Shown: positions 37,101 to 49,572 of the stretch, piece after piece
Layout: each line of letters starts with the position of its first letter
How positions within the stretch are numbered: position 1 is the stretch's first letter
Assembly (NCBI GenBank): GCA_027924585.1
Contig: BSBM01002115.1
Location: 303,898-367,897 of the forward strand
Direction: 5' to 3'
DNA: 64,000 bases
Origin: Larix kaempferi
Taxonomy: Eukaryota; Streptophyta; Pinopsida; Pinales; Pinaceae
The notes under the pieces: generated by a model
Told to the model about the DNA's origin: nothing
What the model saw: the letters and a program-made list of their open reading frames with translations, nothing else
The model's database searches: none
Translations under genes and position numbers: made by a program

Positions 37101-38824
37101 CACCTTACCACTAAACACAACAACGAATGCCAAAAAACCAATTTTCATTACTTACCAACGTGAGATTAGGGTTTCATCGTCAGCCCTAGATCTTATGAAG
37201 ACCAACGGTGGATCAACTTGCAGTCAGGCACGTTGATAATCGAGCAATGATTGTAATCAATACTACATTGAATTACTTCATCTACCAGATCGCTAAGTAA
37301 GCAAACCGAGAGCTAGTGCATGGCATAACTCAGCTTATTTTTGTGCTCATTGCAAATACAAACCACGTGAATACCTTACAACCGAGATTCCACATCACTT
37401 AACACGTTGAACAACGTTAATGCTAGGCCTGTCAACACTAGTTTGGAAAGCATGCAAAGTACGAACTTTAATACCCTGTCAACAGCGAAATCATTGCAAT
37501 ATTAGTGCACATTTTATATAGTTCAAAGAATTTTTTTAGGCATTGTAACAATGGTATTACATGCCAAGGTGTTGTGTGATTGCATAGTCACTATATAAGG
37601 TTTACATTTCATTTCTATGGCTCGTGTATAATCATATAGGATAAAGCTTATATGTCTCATATATTAGCCATATAGTTGTTAATTATTTGATAAATGGAAA
37701 CCATAGATGTAGTTTAAGATTTTATTTATGCATAATGTTAGTTTATAGCATAGATGCTATGTACATTATATGTTTCACATATTAGCTTTGCATTGAAATC
37801 AATTGAGAAGAGTAGGACTATAAGTGTAGTTCGCATGCAAATTATAATGTTAAATCATAGCATAAACACCATATTCACAATATATTTCATATGTTAGCCA
37901 TGTATTGCAAAGTCTAATGATAAATGTAATACTGTAGGTATAGTTTAAGTAGAGATGATATACACTCTAATGCTAAGTTCATAGCACAAGCACTAGTCAC
38001 TATACTTTTCATATATTAACTATGTAATGATAATCAAATGATAAATTCGGGACTTAGAATGGTCTAATTTTTGTAGATGCAAAACGTAATGATAGTTCAA
38101 TAGTATAAACACTATTTCTACAAGCTTTATAATAGAATTACCAATGAACATTGGTATCATTTTTGTGATATTAAAGACATTAGTCATATGATAATAAACA
38201 TGGAATTATAAAAACAATTGGACGACATGAATTTATAACACTGAAGAGTTTTGTAAGTCAGCACATAAACTAGAATTAGAACCAAAATATCCATACGTCT
38301 AGTAATTTGTTTCATAAGGAAGTACTTTGCATTTTAATATTACATTGACGATAAATTGAAAGACACATGTACTCTTAACACATGTTTGTCGTATACATTC
38401 TTACCTGTGGTCTGCACATGGAAACAAGATTCAAATGCCTTAGCTAAATGTAGCTAAGTAAACCCCGGGGTACCTCATAGGACCCTTTCATCATCATACA
38501 AACAAACTGTTAGCACATCATCAAGAACATCATAATAATACAAGCCTATGTATAACATGAATCGCATTTAGAACTTAAGCAGATCTGAAAATGGTATTCT
38601 TGTGCGTAATCATAAAAGATCTTTCTTTAAGTAGATTAGCATCCATTTAAATCTGAAAGAGAAAAGACAACTACATCATATTTTATTTTGAGAAATTTGG
38701 CGTGTCATCATTATTAATTATGCTAGTTAAGAAATTTAATTATAGTATATGTTCTGCATTAACAACTTCGATAATTATTGCTATTTAAAAATTAAAAAAA
38801 ATTGTATTTTTATGGGATGTTACA
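34190..38824 (+). repeat. 3' LTR of the gypsy element
   Basis: 4,635 bp against 4,636 bp for the 5' copy, with many point differences and compensating small indels. Followed by the target duplication GGAAG (38825-38829). Confidence 0.95.
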
Positions 38825-38829
38825 GGAAG

Positions 38830-40020
38830 AGGGCATGATAAAAGATAATAATATTATAGAATGCCTCAAATAGACAACAGTGTTGCAAAATACAGTTGTG
38901 GATAATGAATTCAAACAGGACATATTTATAAAAGGGAAAGAATAAATGGTTGAACTATTATCCAAAGAAGTAGACAAAATCATTGATGAAGCTGAAAATG
39001 AAATTGAGTTAGTGAGGATTGTGTATAAAGAGGGTTTGGAAAAAGATAATGTTGAAGTGAGTAAACTTAAAGAAGAATTGAAAAAAAGACCACCATTTTT
39101 CAATGTACCACCAATAAGGACATAAATGGGTCCTTTATAGGTATTGGAGAATAAAATTAAAGAGTGAACACTCCATATAAGAATATTAGTTGAAGATGAA
39201 AGAGTGGGAGGGAAGCCATGAACACAAAGTTGGAGAATTAGAATCATTAATTTCCAGTTTGAGAAAAACTATTTCTAAGAAAGTTGATAAGCTAAGAGCC
39301 AAAACGTTCGAAAGGATCTCTAAATCATTGGAACTTAAAAACCAAAGGACATGAAAAAACATTTACAGTGAAGAAGGTGGTGAGGGTGAAGGTAAGGGTA
39401 CCAAAGGAGACGAGGATAAGGGTAGAAGGAAAAAAACACATACAAGTACAATGTCCTTAGAAGAGAGAGAGAAGTCCATAGAAAATCTAGAGAAGATGCT
39501 ACAAGAATGCTTCTCAATGAGCATTGCACTAGGTGATGTGTTTGGTTCATCACCATTATATAAAGAAATGAAAGAGAAGATGGCTGGAAAAGATGAAAAA
39601 TAAGAGAGATGGAATCAAAACTCTTTGACAAACGAAAAATTCAGCATTTGGTATGTGATATGGAAATTCAAACACTTAAATCCGCAATTGTTGATTTGCA
39701 GAAGGAGTTACAAGATTCAACTGCTACAATGATGGAAACTCTTGTTGTTCCCAACAATACAGATTTGAGGGGAAAATAGCAAGAGAAATAAATACATAAA
39801 ATGAAAGCTTAACTGACTTAATTTATTGATCAATTGAAAAATACGAGACAACAATGGGAATTCAAGGAAAAACAGGAATCAACGAAGTATAAGAAAAATG
39901 TGGAAATGTTGAACAGACTGATGGAAGAAAAAAGTGTTTTGCTTGGAAATTTAAAAAAGTTAGACATAAAGTTAAAGAGCTTGAAAACAAATTACAAAAC
40001 GTGCCTACTACAGCTCTAAA
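38830..40020 (+). pseudogene. Gene P, 3' part: coiled-coil region
   Basis: Picks up the reading lost at 17504: after removing the gypsy and one target copy the frame is continuous. Contains LLSKEVDKIIDEAENEIELV (38950-39010), KVGELESLISSLRKTISKKV (39222-39280), an acidic-basic stretch near 39365-39440, then TMSLEEREKSIENLEKMLQE and a final segment KKNVEMLNRLMEEKSVLLGN (39890-39950). It is rich in Glu/Lys/Leu with heptad spacing, typical of coiled coils. Stops and frame changes show decay. Ends near LLQL at 40019. It is convergent with gene T. Confidence 0.5.
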
Positions 40021-40130
40021 AGAATTAGAGTCTTCTATGAAATGAAAGAGATACCATACATATTTGTCTTCTTCTCAAGAGGATGGATTGCATTCATCTA
40101 ATAAACATGCTAGACATGTATAAATCAATG

Positions 40131-40320
40131 TATATATGTATTTATCGACAGATAATGAAAAACCCATTTTTGTATGATGGTGTTTTGTATTTATCGACAG
40201 ACAATGAAAAATGCATTTTTGTGTGATGCACTCTTGTATTTATCAGCAGATAATGAAAAATGCATTTTTGTATGATGGATTTTTGTATTTATCGGTAGAT
40301 AATGAAAAATTCTTTTTAGT
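40131..40320 (+). repeat. 49-bp tandem repeat, 4 copies
   Basis: Unit begins TTTATCGACAGATAATGAAA, with starts at 40141, 40190, 40239 and 40288, exactly 49 bp apart. It sits between the convergent ends of genes P and T, possibly in the 3' UTR of gene P. Confidence 0.9.
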
Positions 40321-41005
40321 TGCGTTACTTTTAATGTCCATGTACATTAGTGGGTGATAGAAAATAATATTCCATTGCTTATACACAAGGAATTTTTTAG
40401 AGCATTTGCAATTGTCCAAATATTTTTAATATCCTTTTTCATATATTGGCTATGATGACTTGGTGAATTTTTCTAGTAACAATGGACAATTATGCTCGAT
40501 TTCATTTCTATTAAATAACAATTATATTGTTCTTTTCTTGGGTTAAAAAAACTATAACTAAACATGTAACAGAATGTAGCCGCAATAGAATGAATTTATG
40601 ACAAAATCTCAGCAAATGATTATTTTTTTCCTCAGAAAACTCCAATATTTATTTCTATAGAGAAATGGAAACACAATGCTTATAGGTGCATACAATATTA
40701 TACCTTTTCAAAACTATATCAGCAATCTTGAAGATATCTCTAACCTCCAAAATATCATCAAAATATGTCTCTTAATACATTAAGACCATATGAATGCCAT
40801 TTCATTACGAACGTTATGTTCTTCACCACTTTGCATATAATGTTGCTTTATTTTCATTTTGGAATTTTCTCTTTTTTGGTTGTCTCACACTTGGTTTATC
40901 AAGACCAGTTTTAATATGATTGTTAGATTCCATCACCTGGATGCCAAGATCTTTCCCTTGAATTTCTTGTTCATCATCACTTTGCACTGCCCCATTTATT
41001 GAAGA
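40321..41005. other. Intergenic between convergent genes P and T
   Basis: AT-rich, no coding signal. It probably carries the 3' UTRs of both genes. Confidence 0.45.
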
Positions 41006-44000
41006 TTAAAGACACCTTCTATTGTGGATCATAGATTCCATCAATGGCATATCAACAGTAGTTGCTCCATTCAATTCTTGTATTTGACTGGTATCCAATG
41101 CCTTTTTTGTTGATGATAAAAGACCCAAAATTTTATTGTTATTGCCATCATCCATCATTAGGGTATCAAAACCAAGTTCCCCTTGAATTATTTGTGTTTG
41201 ATCACACCGGACTAGCTTATTTCCTGTGATCAGTGAGGTGGACAAAGTCAGAGTACAAGAAAAAGTTGTAACTTCAACCACAAATCTACTAGATTGATAA
41301 AGACATGATGATATGTAATGAATTGAATTAATATAATACTCACTATTGGAGGGAAAGACAAGTTGTTGTTTTTTTGTTTTAACACCATTTTTTTCCTTGT
41401 GCTTTCCAAAGCAATGTGATTCACGATAAGCCTCTTCTCCATATTTTCTGTTTTTTTTTGGTCTCGAAGGATAGTTATTGAACTGGGATGACATATTAAT
41501 AATTAAACACACACATTATGACTCCTCACACTATAAACTGAAAATCGAATGAGATAACATATAAAATTAGGACAAACTTACTGTTGGTGGTGCAATTAAT
41601 GATTTATTAGACTGTTTTTCCCATGATTTAAATAGTTGTTCCACTTGTTGACACGTGACATCATGGAAACATGATGCCAATTGTGTTGCAGTTTCCTTAT
41701 TCGATTGATTTATTGACTTATCAAATTCAAAACAAAGTTGACTTCTAATATTTGAAGGCAAGAATCTTCTTTGTCTAAAATTTTGGAAAGTAGCTTCCAA
41801 TCTCATAACAAGGTTGGAAAATTGTTCTCTCATCTCATTTACAAGATACATTCTATCATGTTCAAATGTGCTTCTATTTTCCTTATGGACTCCTCTTCCT
41901 CCTCCTTGGTTTCTATTCAAAATTTTCATTTCTCTATGTTCACGCTCCATTACTTCATTCCTTAAATGTCCCAACATATAACGACAAATATAATGTATCA
42001 TATAAATAGCATGGCCCCCTTGGACATGCATATAAGGAACCATGCCATATCCTAAACAACAAGAACACAACCATAGCAACTCACTTGCAAGGAAGCCAAT
42101 CCTTCAATGACAGTGGATCAAACTGTTTTTCATTAATGAAATGATACCACCATTCCAACTAGATAATATGAGGAAACTGGTGTACCTTTTCTCATTAGCA
42201 TATACATCATCCCCCCTACACCCTTGCAGTTGCAACATGTGGAATTCTTTATAACACTTCCACATCCTCACCAAATTTTTATTCTTCTCTTCATCTGATA
42301 GGCCTTCAATAACCTAGAAACAATACATAAGTTTCAATGCATATGAATAAATACTAAGTTTTATTTTCAAAGTAAATAATACTGAGAGCCATTCAACAAT
42401 AGTAAAAACATAATAACAACATCATTTATTCTTAGTCAAGGCCCACATAAAAAATAATTGACATGTTAACATAATTATCCAACCTTTAAAGCTCCCTCAT
42501 GTCGAATGGGGATCTTGTCTAATGTTGATATATCTGATTGCCCATATTTAAGATCATTGTATTGTTGGATTTTATGATGGTATGGTTCTCCTGGCTTACA
42601 TGGAACACCAATTTTCTCCATCTCCTCCCAAATTTTAACAAATTCTATTTTCTCCACACCTCTAGTTGGATGTACCTTGTCCTAATCTTGTGCAATTCTT
42701 TGAATTTCATGAAACATCTTCAAAAATGTTCTGATCCCAACATGCTGAGAATAATATACAAGCTTGGTCATTGAGCCAGGATTCAACTGTAATTGGCATC
42801 AACAATTTTTGAAGGTAGGAATTATTGAAATACTAAGAAGCTTAATTTTTAGTTAAGATCCAATCATGAAAGTGTGTACCTTTTTGTCATTTATTCTATC
42901 AATGGAGTAGTGCTTCACAATAATCATCACTCTACCATATAAGATTGGTTGAATTCTTATAATATGATCATCTAAATTTTCTTCCCATCCTTTTCTTGGT
43001 TCCAAAGTGGGATTCAACTCCTATAGTAAAGTTCAAGAACATAGTTAGATTAGGAATTTTTTGGCAGGATATAAACATAAATTTCAAAACTTGTAATAGA
43101 TTTGCATAACTTACAAGGATCAATTATGTTGACATTTCATAACATTCAGAAACACTACGGATAGTATCTCCTTCTCCAATGTTGATTTCATCTATAACCA
43201 TGTGTATCACTTTTTTATGGCATGTGCACCAAGGACAAAAATTATTTCCCATTGGAGAAACACTATTATTGCATACTAAACTACATATGGCCACTAGATC
43301 ATGAAACTCAAAAAGAATAATTTTCACAACCCTTCCATCTACCATAGTGATTCCATCTTCTAAAAGCTTATTTATATGTTTCATTAAGTTCTCCTCATTT
43401 CTAGAATCAACAGCATGTGTTAAAACTTGTATATATTCTTATTTTCCATCCCATATTTTTCCAAGGCTTACACAAGACATCAATCCATTGTCTTCTAGTA
43501 ACTCCAATAATATCTCACACACCTTCCCACCTCGATCATAATGTACGGGAGAATCAATACCAAGTTTGAAAGAAACTTCATTGACTATAGTTCCATACCT
43601 CTTTTGGAACGATTCAACCATAAAGGAAGCATATGACTTTACTTGATTGACCCTAACTCCATATGTGAAACCATCAGTTCTCTCCCAACCCATATCAATA
43701 TCCTCGGCTTCTTTGCTCTACTTTTTCATTTCGCTACAAACTGTTGTTGGATTAACCCCCTCTAGTACACCATGAGCATCAATTCTCTTTAGACAATGCA
43801 AAGCATTATGATTCATGCTTGATGCGATAAATACTAAACCCATGTTCCTCGGCATAAAATCCTTATGAATCTATGCCACAACAATTGATCAAAGTTTATC
43901 AAAGAATCCATCTAGATGTTCAAGAACATCCTCAATTTTAGATTCTTCATTATAGTTTTTGCTCATAAAGTACCCAATTCCAGTAATAATATCATTGTCA

Positions 44001-44985
44001 TCTACATATTCAAGTGATTTTCCAGAAAACCATCTCCCAATTTATTTAAATTTTGTCTGCCCCTCATTTAGTCTGTGGTTATACCATCCCGACCACTTCT
44101 TAAGATGCAATAAGGATGTCCTTAAGCAGTTTCCTAGTTACCTTATCTTAGCATGCATAGTTTCATTTGCTGAAAATCCTTCTAGCATTCCTGCTACAGC
44201 TTCACCAATTGTAGAATTTTCATTTTATGTAGTTTCATTTATGTCCATTTGTTCATAAAATGCAATTATTTCAGTTGTTTCATGTCTTCTAGATGCATCC
44301 AAGTTCATAAGAGTTTCATGTTCCAATTGCTTCCCATTGGGATCTACACTTGATTCCCTTCATCAGTAAATGCAGTCAAAGGTTCCCTAGGTTGTTGAGA
44401 AACACAACCTACACTTTGCTCATAGTGATTTGTAACAATGGTAGCATCAATCATTGATCTTTGAGGGAAAAGTAGGGCCTCATTCTGCAAAACTGGCTTC
44501 ATTCTTTGGTACAGATTTTTATTTTGCAACTCGGTGTTCAATGTAATGGCACCTTGTAATGAGACCCTCACATTCTCTGGAATAGAGTTCATTCTTTCAT
44601 AAATATTTCCACTTTGTGCATTAACATTCCCTTCAACAGCAATTGGAGACAAAGGTTTCCTATGTTGTCCAACAACATTGTTGTTTGTCACCGGTTGCTT
44701 ACATTGAGGACATTGAGTTTGAAGAATGCGTGGATGATTGCTTTATGTTTGAGGGAAAATTCTGGACTCATTTTGTGGTATGGAGTTCTGATCTTCAAAT
44801 CCTCGACACTGTCCACGAGAAACAAATTGTGTAGTCTTTTTACATCTACCACGAGTGAGTTGAAGGACAATGTCACATGGTTCCAAATTTGGAAGTTTTG
44901 AGTAATCTAGACCCTTACGTCGACCTCTTTTTTGAGGAATATTTTGTTGATATGGCTCATTTGAATGATCCATTGATGAGATACT
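41006..44985 (-). pseudogene. Gene T: multi-exon transposase-like gene, decayed
   Basis: Proposed exons, in transcription order: 44985-43115, 43020-42880, 42786-42484, 42313-42186, possibly 42131-42094, 42051-41582, ~41482-41340 and 41223-41006. Most have GT/AG boundaries; phases around 42190-42050 do not all fit. ATG is at 44973. The N-terminus has a basic QKRGRRKG patch and a CPQC pair. The middle has KIILFEFHDLVAICS followed by NNFCPWCTCHKK, a CxxC insertion like those in cut-and-paste transposases. Exon 42051 encodes YGMVPYMHVQGGHAIYMIHY and MEREHREMKILNRNQGGGRG, resembling the C-terminal part of some transposases with a Glu-x2-His pattern. Exon 1 carries several stops and a frameshift near 44345; later exons are mostly open. 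The family is unresolved. Confidence 0.5.
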
Positions 44986-45189
44986 CTGCAAAATAAACAA
45001 AAACATTCAATATTGGCATTAGATTTCATACATAATTTCTCTAATTAAAAAAAACTGAAATATATTGTAAATGTAATTTTACTCAAATTTTACTTGTAAT
45101 TTTACACTCTAAGTAACGTAATGTTGTGCAATAAAAATTCAAATTTATGACATTCTGCACCTTGTCAGAAAATCAGTTCACTTTACCAT
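44986..45189. other. 5' flank of gene T
   Basis: On the minus strand an acceptor-like TTTATTTTGCAG ends at 44986, so the ATG exon probably follows an intron in the 5' UTR. No clear terminal inverted repeat is seen between gene T and the satellite. Confidence 0.4.
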
Positions 45190-48100
45190 TGACTACTTTT
45201 TGAAACAAAGCCTCTGGTCAAGGAGATATTTTCCTTCCAAAACAACCATTCAACCTATTTTGCAACCTCCCAGAAAAATGATCGCCATTGGAAAAATTGG
45301 TAAAGGATTGAAAAAAAGGGCTTAAGTAGGCTTGGGAAAATGCTTACCATTTTGCACCTATGAGGGATAATGTTTTTACGAAAACATCAACTTGCAGGCA
45401 GATGAATTTTGAACATGACCACTGACTCATTTTTTAAAAAAGGTCTCTAGTAAAGAAAATATTGGGATGCCAAAACATCCACTTAGACTATTTTGCATCT
45501 AAAACTGTCCTAAATTGCCTTAGGAAAATGCCTGCCATTTCTCACCTTTGATGGATAAAATATTTGAGAGAATAAATTTGTAGGTGGATGATTTATTCCC
45601 TTGAAAATTGACTTCTTTTTGAAACAAGGTCTCTAGTAAAGGATATATTTTCCTTCCAAAACAACCATTCATCTTGTTTTTCACCCTTAAAGAACAATGC
45701 TTGGCATTGGCAAAATTGTTAAGTATTGAAAAAAAGGGCTCAAGTAGCATTGGGAAAATGCCCACCATTTCTCATCTGTGAGGGTAACTTTTTTTAGTAA
45801 AGCATCATCTTGCAGGTGGATGATTTATGCACTTGAAAGATGGCTCAGTTTTGAAAAAAAGTCTATGGTCAAGAAAATATTGGCCTTCCAAAACAACCAC
45901 TCAGCCTATTTTGCACCTAAAACTGGCCTAAATGGCCTTAGGAAAATGCCCGTAATTTCTCATATTTGAGGGATAAAAAATTTATGAGAGTATAAGTTTG
46001 TAGGTGGATGATATATTCACCTGAAAATTGACTCCTTTTTGAAACAAAGACTCTATTCAAGGAGATATGTTCCTGCCAAAACAACCATTCAGATTGTTTT
46101 GCACCCTCCCAGAAAATTGCTCGAGATTGGAAAAATTTGTAAAGTATTGACACAAAGGGCTTAAGTATCCTTGCGAAAATGCCCACCATTTCTCATTTGT
46201 GAGGGATAATTTTTTTAGGAAAGAGTAGGATTTCAAGTGGATGAATTATGAACATGACAAGTGGTTCAATTTTAAAAAACGTTCTCCGGTCAAGAAAATG
46301 TTGGCCTACCAAAACAACCACTCAGCCTATTTTGCACCTAAAAATGGCCTAAATGGCGTTAGGAAAATGCCCACCATTTATCACCGTTGAGGGATAAATG
46401 TTTTATGATAGCATAATTTTGTAGGTGGATGATTTATTCACTTTCAAATTCACTGCTTTTTGGAAGCAAAGTCGTTGGTCAAGGAGATATTTTCCTTCCA
46501 AACCAACCATTCATCTTGTTTCGCACCTTCGAAGAAAAATGCTCGCCATTGGCAAAATTGGTAAGTATTGAAAAAAAAGGCTTAAGTAGCATTGGAAAAA
46601 TTCGCACCATTTCTCATCTGTGAGGGAAATGTTTTTTAGGGAAGCATCAGCTTGCAGGTGGATGATTTATGAACTTGACCACTGGATGAGTTTTGAAAAC
46701 AAGTCTATGGTCAAGAAAAAATAGGCCCGCCAAAACAACTACTCAGCCTGTTTGCAACTAAAACTTGCCTTAATGGACTTAGGAAAATGCCCGCGATTTT
46801 TCACCTTTGAGGGATAAATTCTTTATGAGAGCATAAGTTTGTAGGTGGATGATTTATTCACTTTACCATTGGCTGAATTTTGAAACAAAGTATCTGGTCA
46901 GGGAGATATTTTCCTGCCAAAACAACCATTCATCTTGTTTTGCTCCCTCAAAGAAAAATGCTCGCCATTGGAAAAATTGGTTAAGTATTGAAAAAAGGGG
47001 CTTAAGTAGCATTGGGAAAATGCGCACCATTTCTCATCTGTGAGGGAAATGTTTTTCAGGAAAGCATCATATTGCAGGTGGATAATTTATGCAGTTGACC
47101 ATTGGATCAATTTTGAAAACAACTATATGGTGAAGAAAATATTGGCTTGCCAAAACAGCCACTCAGCCTGTTTTTCACCTAAAACTGACCTAAATGTCCT
47201 TAGGAAAATGCCCGCCTTTTTTAACCTTTGAGGGATAAATTTTTTATGAGAGCATAAGTTTGTAGGTGGATGATTTATTCAATTTACCATTGGCTGAGTT
47301 TTGAAACAAAGTCTCTGGTCAAGGAGATATTTTCTTGCCAAAATGGCCATTCATCTTGTTTTGCACCATAAAAGAAAAATGTTCGCCATTGGAAAAATTG
47401 GTTAAGTATTGAAAAAAATGGGCTTAAGTAGCATTGGGAAAATGCCCACCATTTCTCATCTATAAGGGAATTTTTTTTAGGAAAGCATCAACTTGTAGGT
47501 GGATGATTTATGCACTTGACCACTGGATCAGGTTTGAAACAAAGTCTATGGTCAAGAAAATATTGGTGTTCCAAAACAACCACTCAACCTTTTTTTCACC
47601 TAAAACTTGCATAATTGGCCATAGAAAAATGCCCGCCATTTCTCATAGTTGAGGGATAAAAAATTCCTGAGAGCATAAGTTTGTAGGTGGATGATTTATT
47701 CAATTTAAAATTAACTCATTTAGAAAAAAAAGACTTTGGTCATGGAGAAATTTTCCTTCCAAAACAGCCATTCAACCTGTTTTGCACCCTCCCAGAAAAA
47801 TTCTCGCCATTGGAAAAATTTGTTAAGTGTTGAAAAAAGGGGCTTAAGTAACCTTGGGTAAATGCCCACCATTTCTCACCTGTGAGGGATAAAATTTTTG
47901 GGAAAGCGTCATCTTGCAGGTGGATTATTTATACACCTAACTAATGACTTAGGTTTTAAAAATAGTCTATGATCAAGAATATATTGGCTTGCCAAAACAG
48001 ACACTCAGCTTGTTTTAGACCTAAAACAGGCCTAAATGGCCTTAGGAAAATGACCACCATTTCTCACCTATGTTGGATAAAACAACTATGAGAGAATACA

Positions 48101-48407
48101 TTTGTAGGTGGAGGAGTTATTTGCTTGACCATTGACTCATTTTTGAAAAAAATACTCTGGTCATGGAGATGTTTTCCTTCCAAAATAGCCATTCTGCTTG
48201 TTTTGCACCCTCCCAAAAAAATGCTCACCATTGGCAAAATTGGTTGTGTTGAAAAAAAGGGCTTAGGTATCCTTGGGTAAGTTCCCACCATTTCTCACCT
48301 ATGAGGGATAAATTTCTTAGGAAAGTATCATTTTGCAGGTGGATCATTTATGAACTTGACCATTGGCTTGAGTTTTAAAACAATTCTATGGTCAAGAAAA
48401 TATTGGT
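45190..48407 (+). repeat. ~421-bp satellite, right array (about 7.6 copies)
   Basis: Same family and orientation as the array at 13827-15925. GTAAGTATTGAAAAAAGGGC-like sites recur near 45300, 45718, 46139, 46560, 46981, 47402, 47823 and 48243, so the period is 418-421 bp. Each unit is a dimer: AGGTGGATGATTTAT boxes alternate at ~232 and ~189 bp (for example 45580, 45812, 46001, 46233, 46421). The array continues at 55917 after two nested insertions. Confidence 0.92.
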
Positions 48408-48905
48408 TGTTGATGTATATGTAACTTCAGAATGTATTTCATATATATTTATTATACCCTTATTAGAGATGTGTTATTCCTCTATGAGGAAGTGTCTTCA
48501 TGTGGATTGACAAGTGTCGCAAGTGTGTGTACTTGCCGATGGGTTATTAGACCACCATGTGTGGGGTCGGCCCTGAAATATATATTATATTGTGGATGTA
48601 TCTAGATAGACAAGTCGGCCCCATAGTGTAACTGGGAAAACAGGTTAAGTATAAATAGAGATCGGGAGATCTCTATTTGGATCATTCAAAAAGTCACACT
48701 TCTCTCACTTAGAAAGTAGCGCACTAGCGAGGAGGAGGATCATTTGCTCTAGGAGACTATCTCAAGTGTATTTTGGTTGTACTTTGGTTGAGCCATTGCT
48801 CTCTCTATCTCTGAGGAAGTTGTGGGGTTTTTAACCTTAGGGTTTTCCCCACGGAAACTCTCTGTCTCTTGTCTCTCATGCTTTTGATTCTTGTGATGCT
48901 CGTCA
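48408..48905 (+). repeat. Solo copia LTR, left part
   Basis: Begins TGTTGATGTATATG like the LTR of element 2, contains one GGGTTATTAGACCACC...GGGGTCGGCCC motif (48541-48573) and a TATAAATAG box near 48651. It inserted in the satellite; flanks TTGGT (48403-48407) and TTGGC (55917-55921) are a target duplication with one change. No internal element sequence remains, so LTR-LTR recombination removed it. Element 3 later inserted at 48905. Confidence 0.85.
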
Positions 48906-49555
48906 TGTTGAATTTTTAGAATTTACTTCAATCTGATCTAGGATCTTAACTGAGAGAACAACATGTACAGCATATCTACAGCATATCAATCATGGAGACA
49001 ATAATGCAAGCACACAAGAGACACAAAGATTTACTTGGGGAAAACCATAAAGGTGAAAAACCCCAATAACTTCCTCAGAGATAGATAGAGCAATGATACA
49101 ACCAACCATAAGAGATAGACACAACCTAGCAGCAGATCCTCCTCCTCCATAAGTGCGCCACTCCTCCTTGAGTGCATGTGTGAGAAGTGAGTGAGTAAAT
49201 AGAGTGCCTCCCGCACTCTATTTATACTTGACTTGACTTGCCTTTTTACCTAACTCATGTCGGCTCGAACTTAACCACATAACATAATGCTGAGTGGGCC
49301 GACCCCCAATAGGGTGGTCTAATAACCCTTTGACCCACATGGCCGACCCCCAATAGGGTGGTCTAATAACCCTTTGACCCACATGACTTATACAGGGCCG
49401 ACCCCAAATAAGGTGGTCTAATAACCCATCAAGTATAAGTTACGACACTTACAATATAAATGACGACACTTCCTTATAGAGGAATAATACCATCTCTATA
49501 GGAATACAATATACATATATGTGAAATACATTCCGAAGTTACATATACATCAACA
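48906..49555 (-). repeat. 3' LTR of copia element 3
   Basis: 650 bp, TGTTGAATTT...ACATCAACA. Three copies of the GGCCGACCCC...AGGTGGTCTAATAACCC motif lie at about 49297-49328, 49342-49372 and 49397-49428. Minus-strand TATAAATAG is at 49218-49226. Confidence 0.97.
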
Positions 49556-49572
49556 CTCCCTCTTAACTAGGA
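49556..49572 (-). other. Polypurine tract, copia element 3
   Basis: CTCCCTCTTAACTAGGA next to the 3' LTR, a purine-rich run on the minus strand, matching element 2's TTAAGAGGGA tract. Confidence 0.8.

Larger units (their letters stand above)
17505..38824 (+). mobile_element. Ty3-gypsy chromovirus with ~4.6-kb LTRs, split by copia element 2
   Basis: A plus-strand gypsy element bounded by TGTCAC...GTTACA LTRs, with a perfect target duplication GGAAG at 17500-17504 and 38825-38829. The order is LTR, Met-tRNA-type primer site, gag with zinc knuckle, protease, RT, RNase H, integrase, chromodomain, polypurine tract, LTR. This order and the chromodomain define a chromovirus. The whole spans 21.3 kb, about 14.1 kb without the nested copia. 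Scattered in-frame stops in gag, RNase H, integrase and chromodomain show it is dead. The LTRs differ by numerous substitutions and small indels, so it is an old insertion. It landed in gene P. Confidence 0.97.

Noticed and set aside
38810-39631. Minus-strand open frames of 145 and 98 codons
   Set aside because: Shadows opposite gene P's Glu/Lys-rich coiled-coil sequence; leucine/serine-rich complements without domains.
15926-45189. Terminal inverted repeats around the gene P/gene T unit
   Set aside because: Comparing both edges by eye gave only a short TGACAAGG match, too short to call a TIR.
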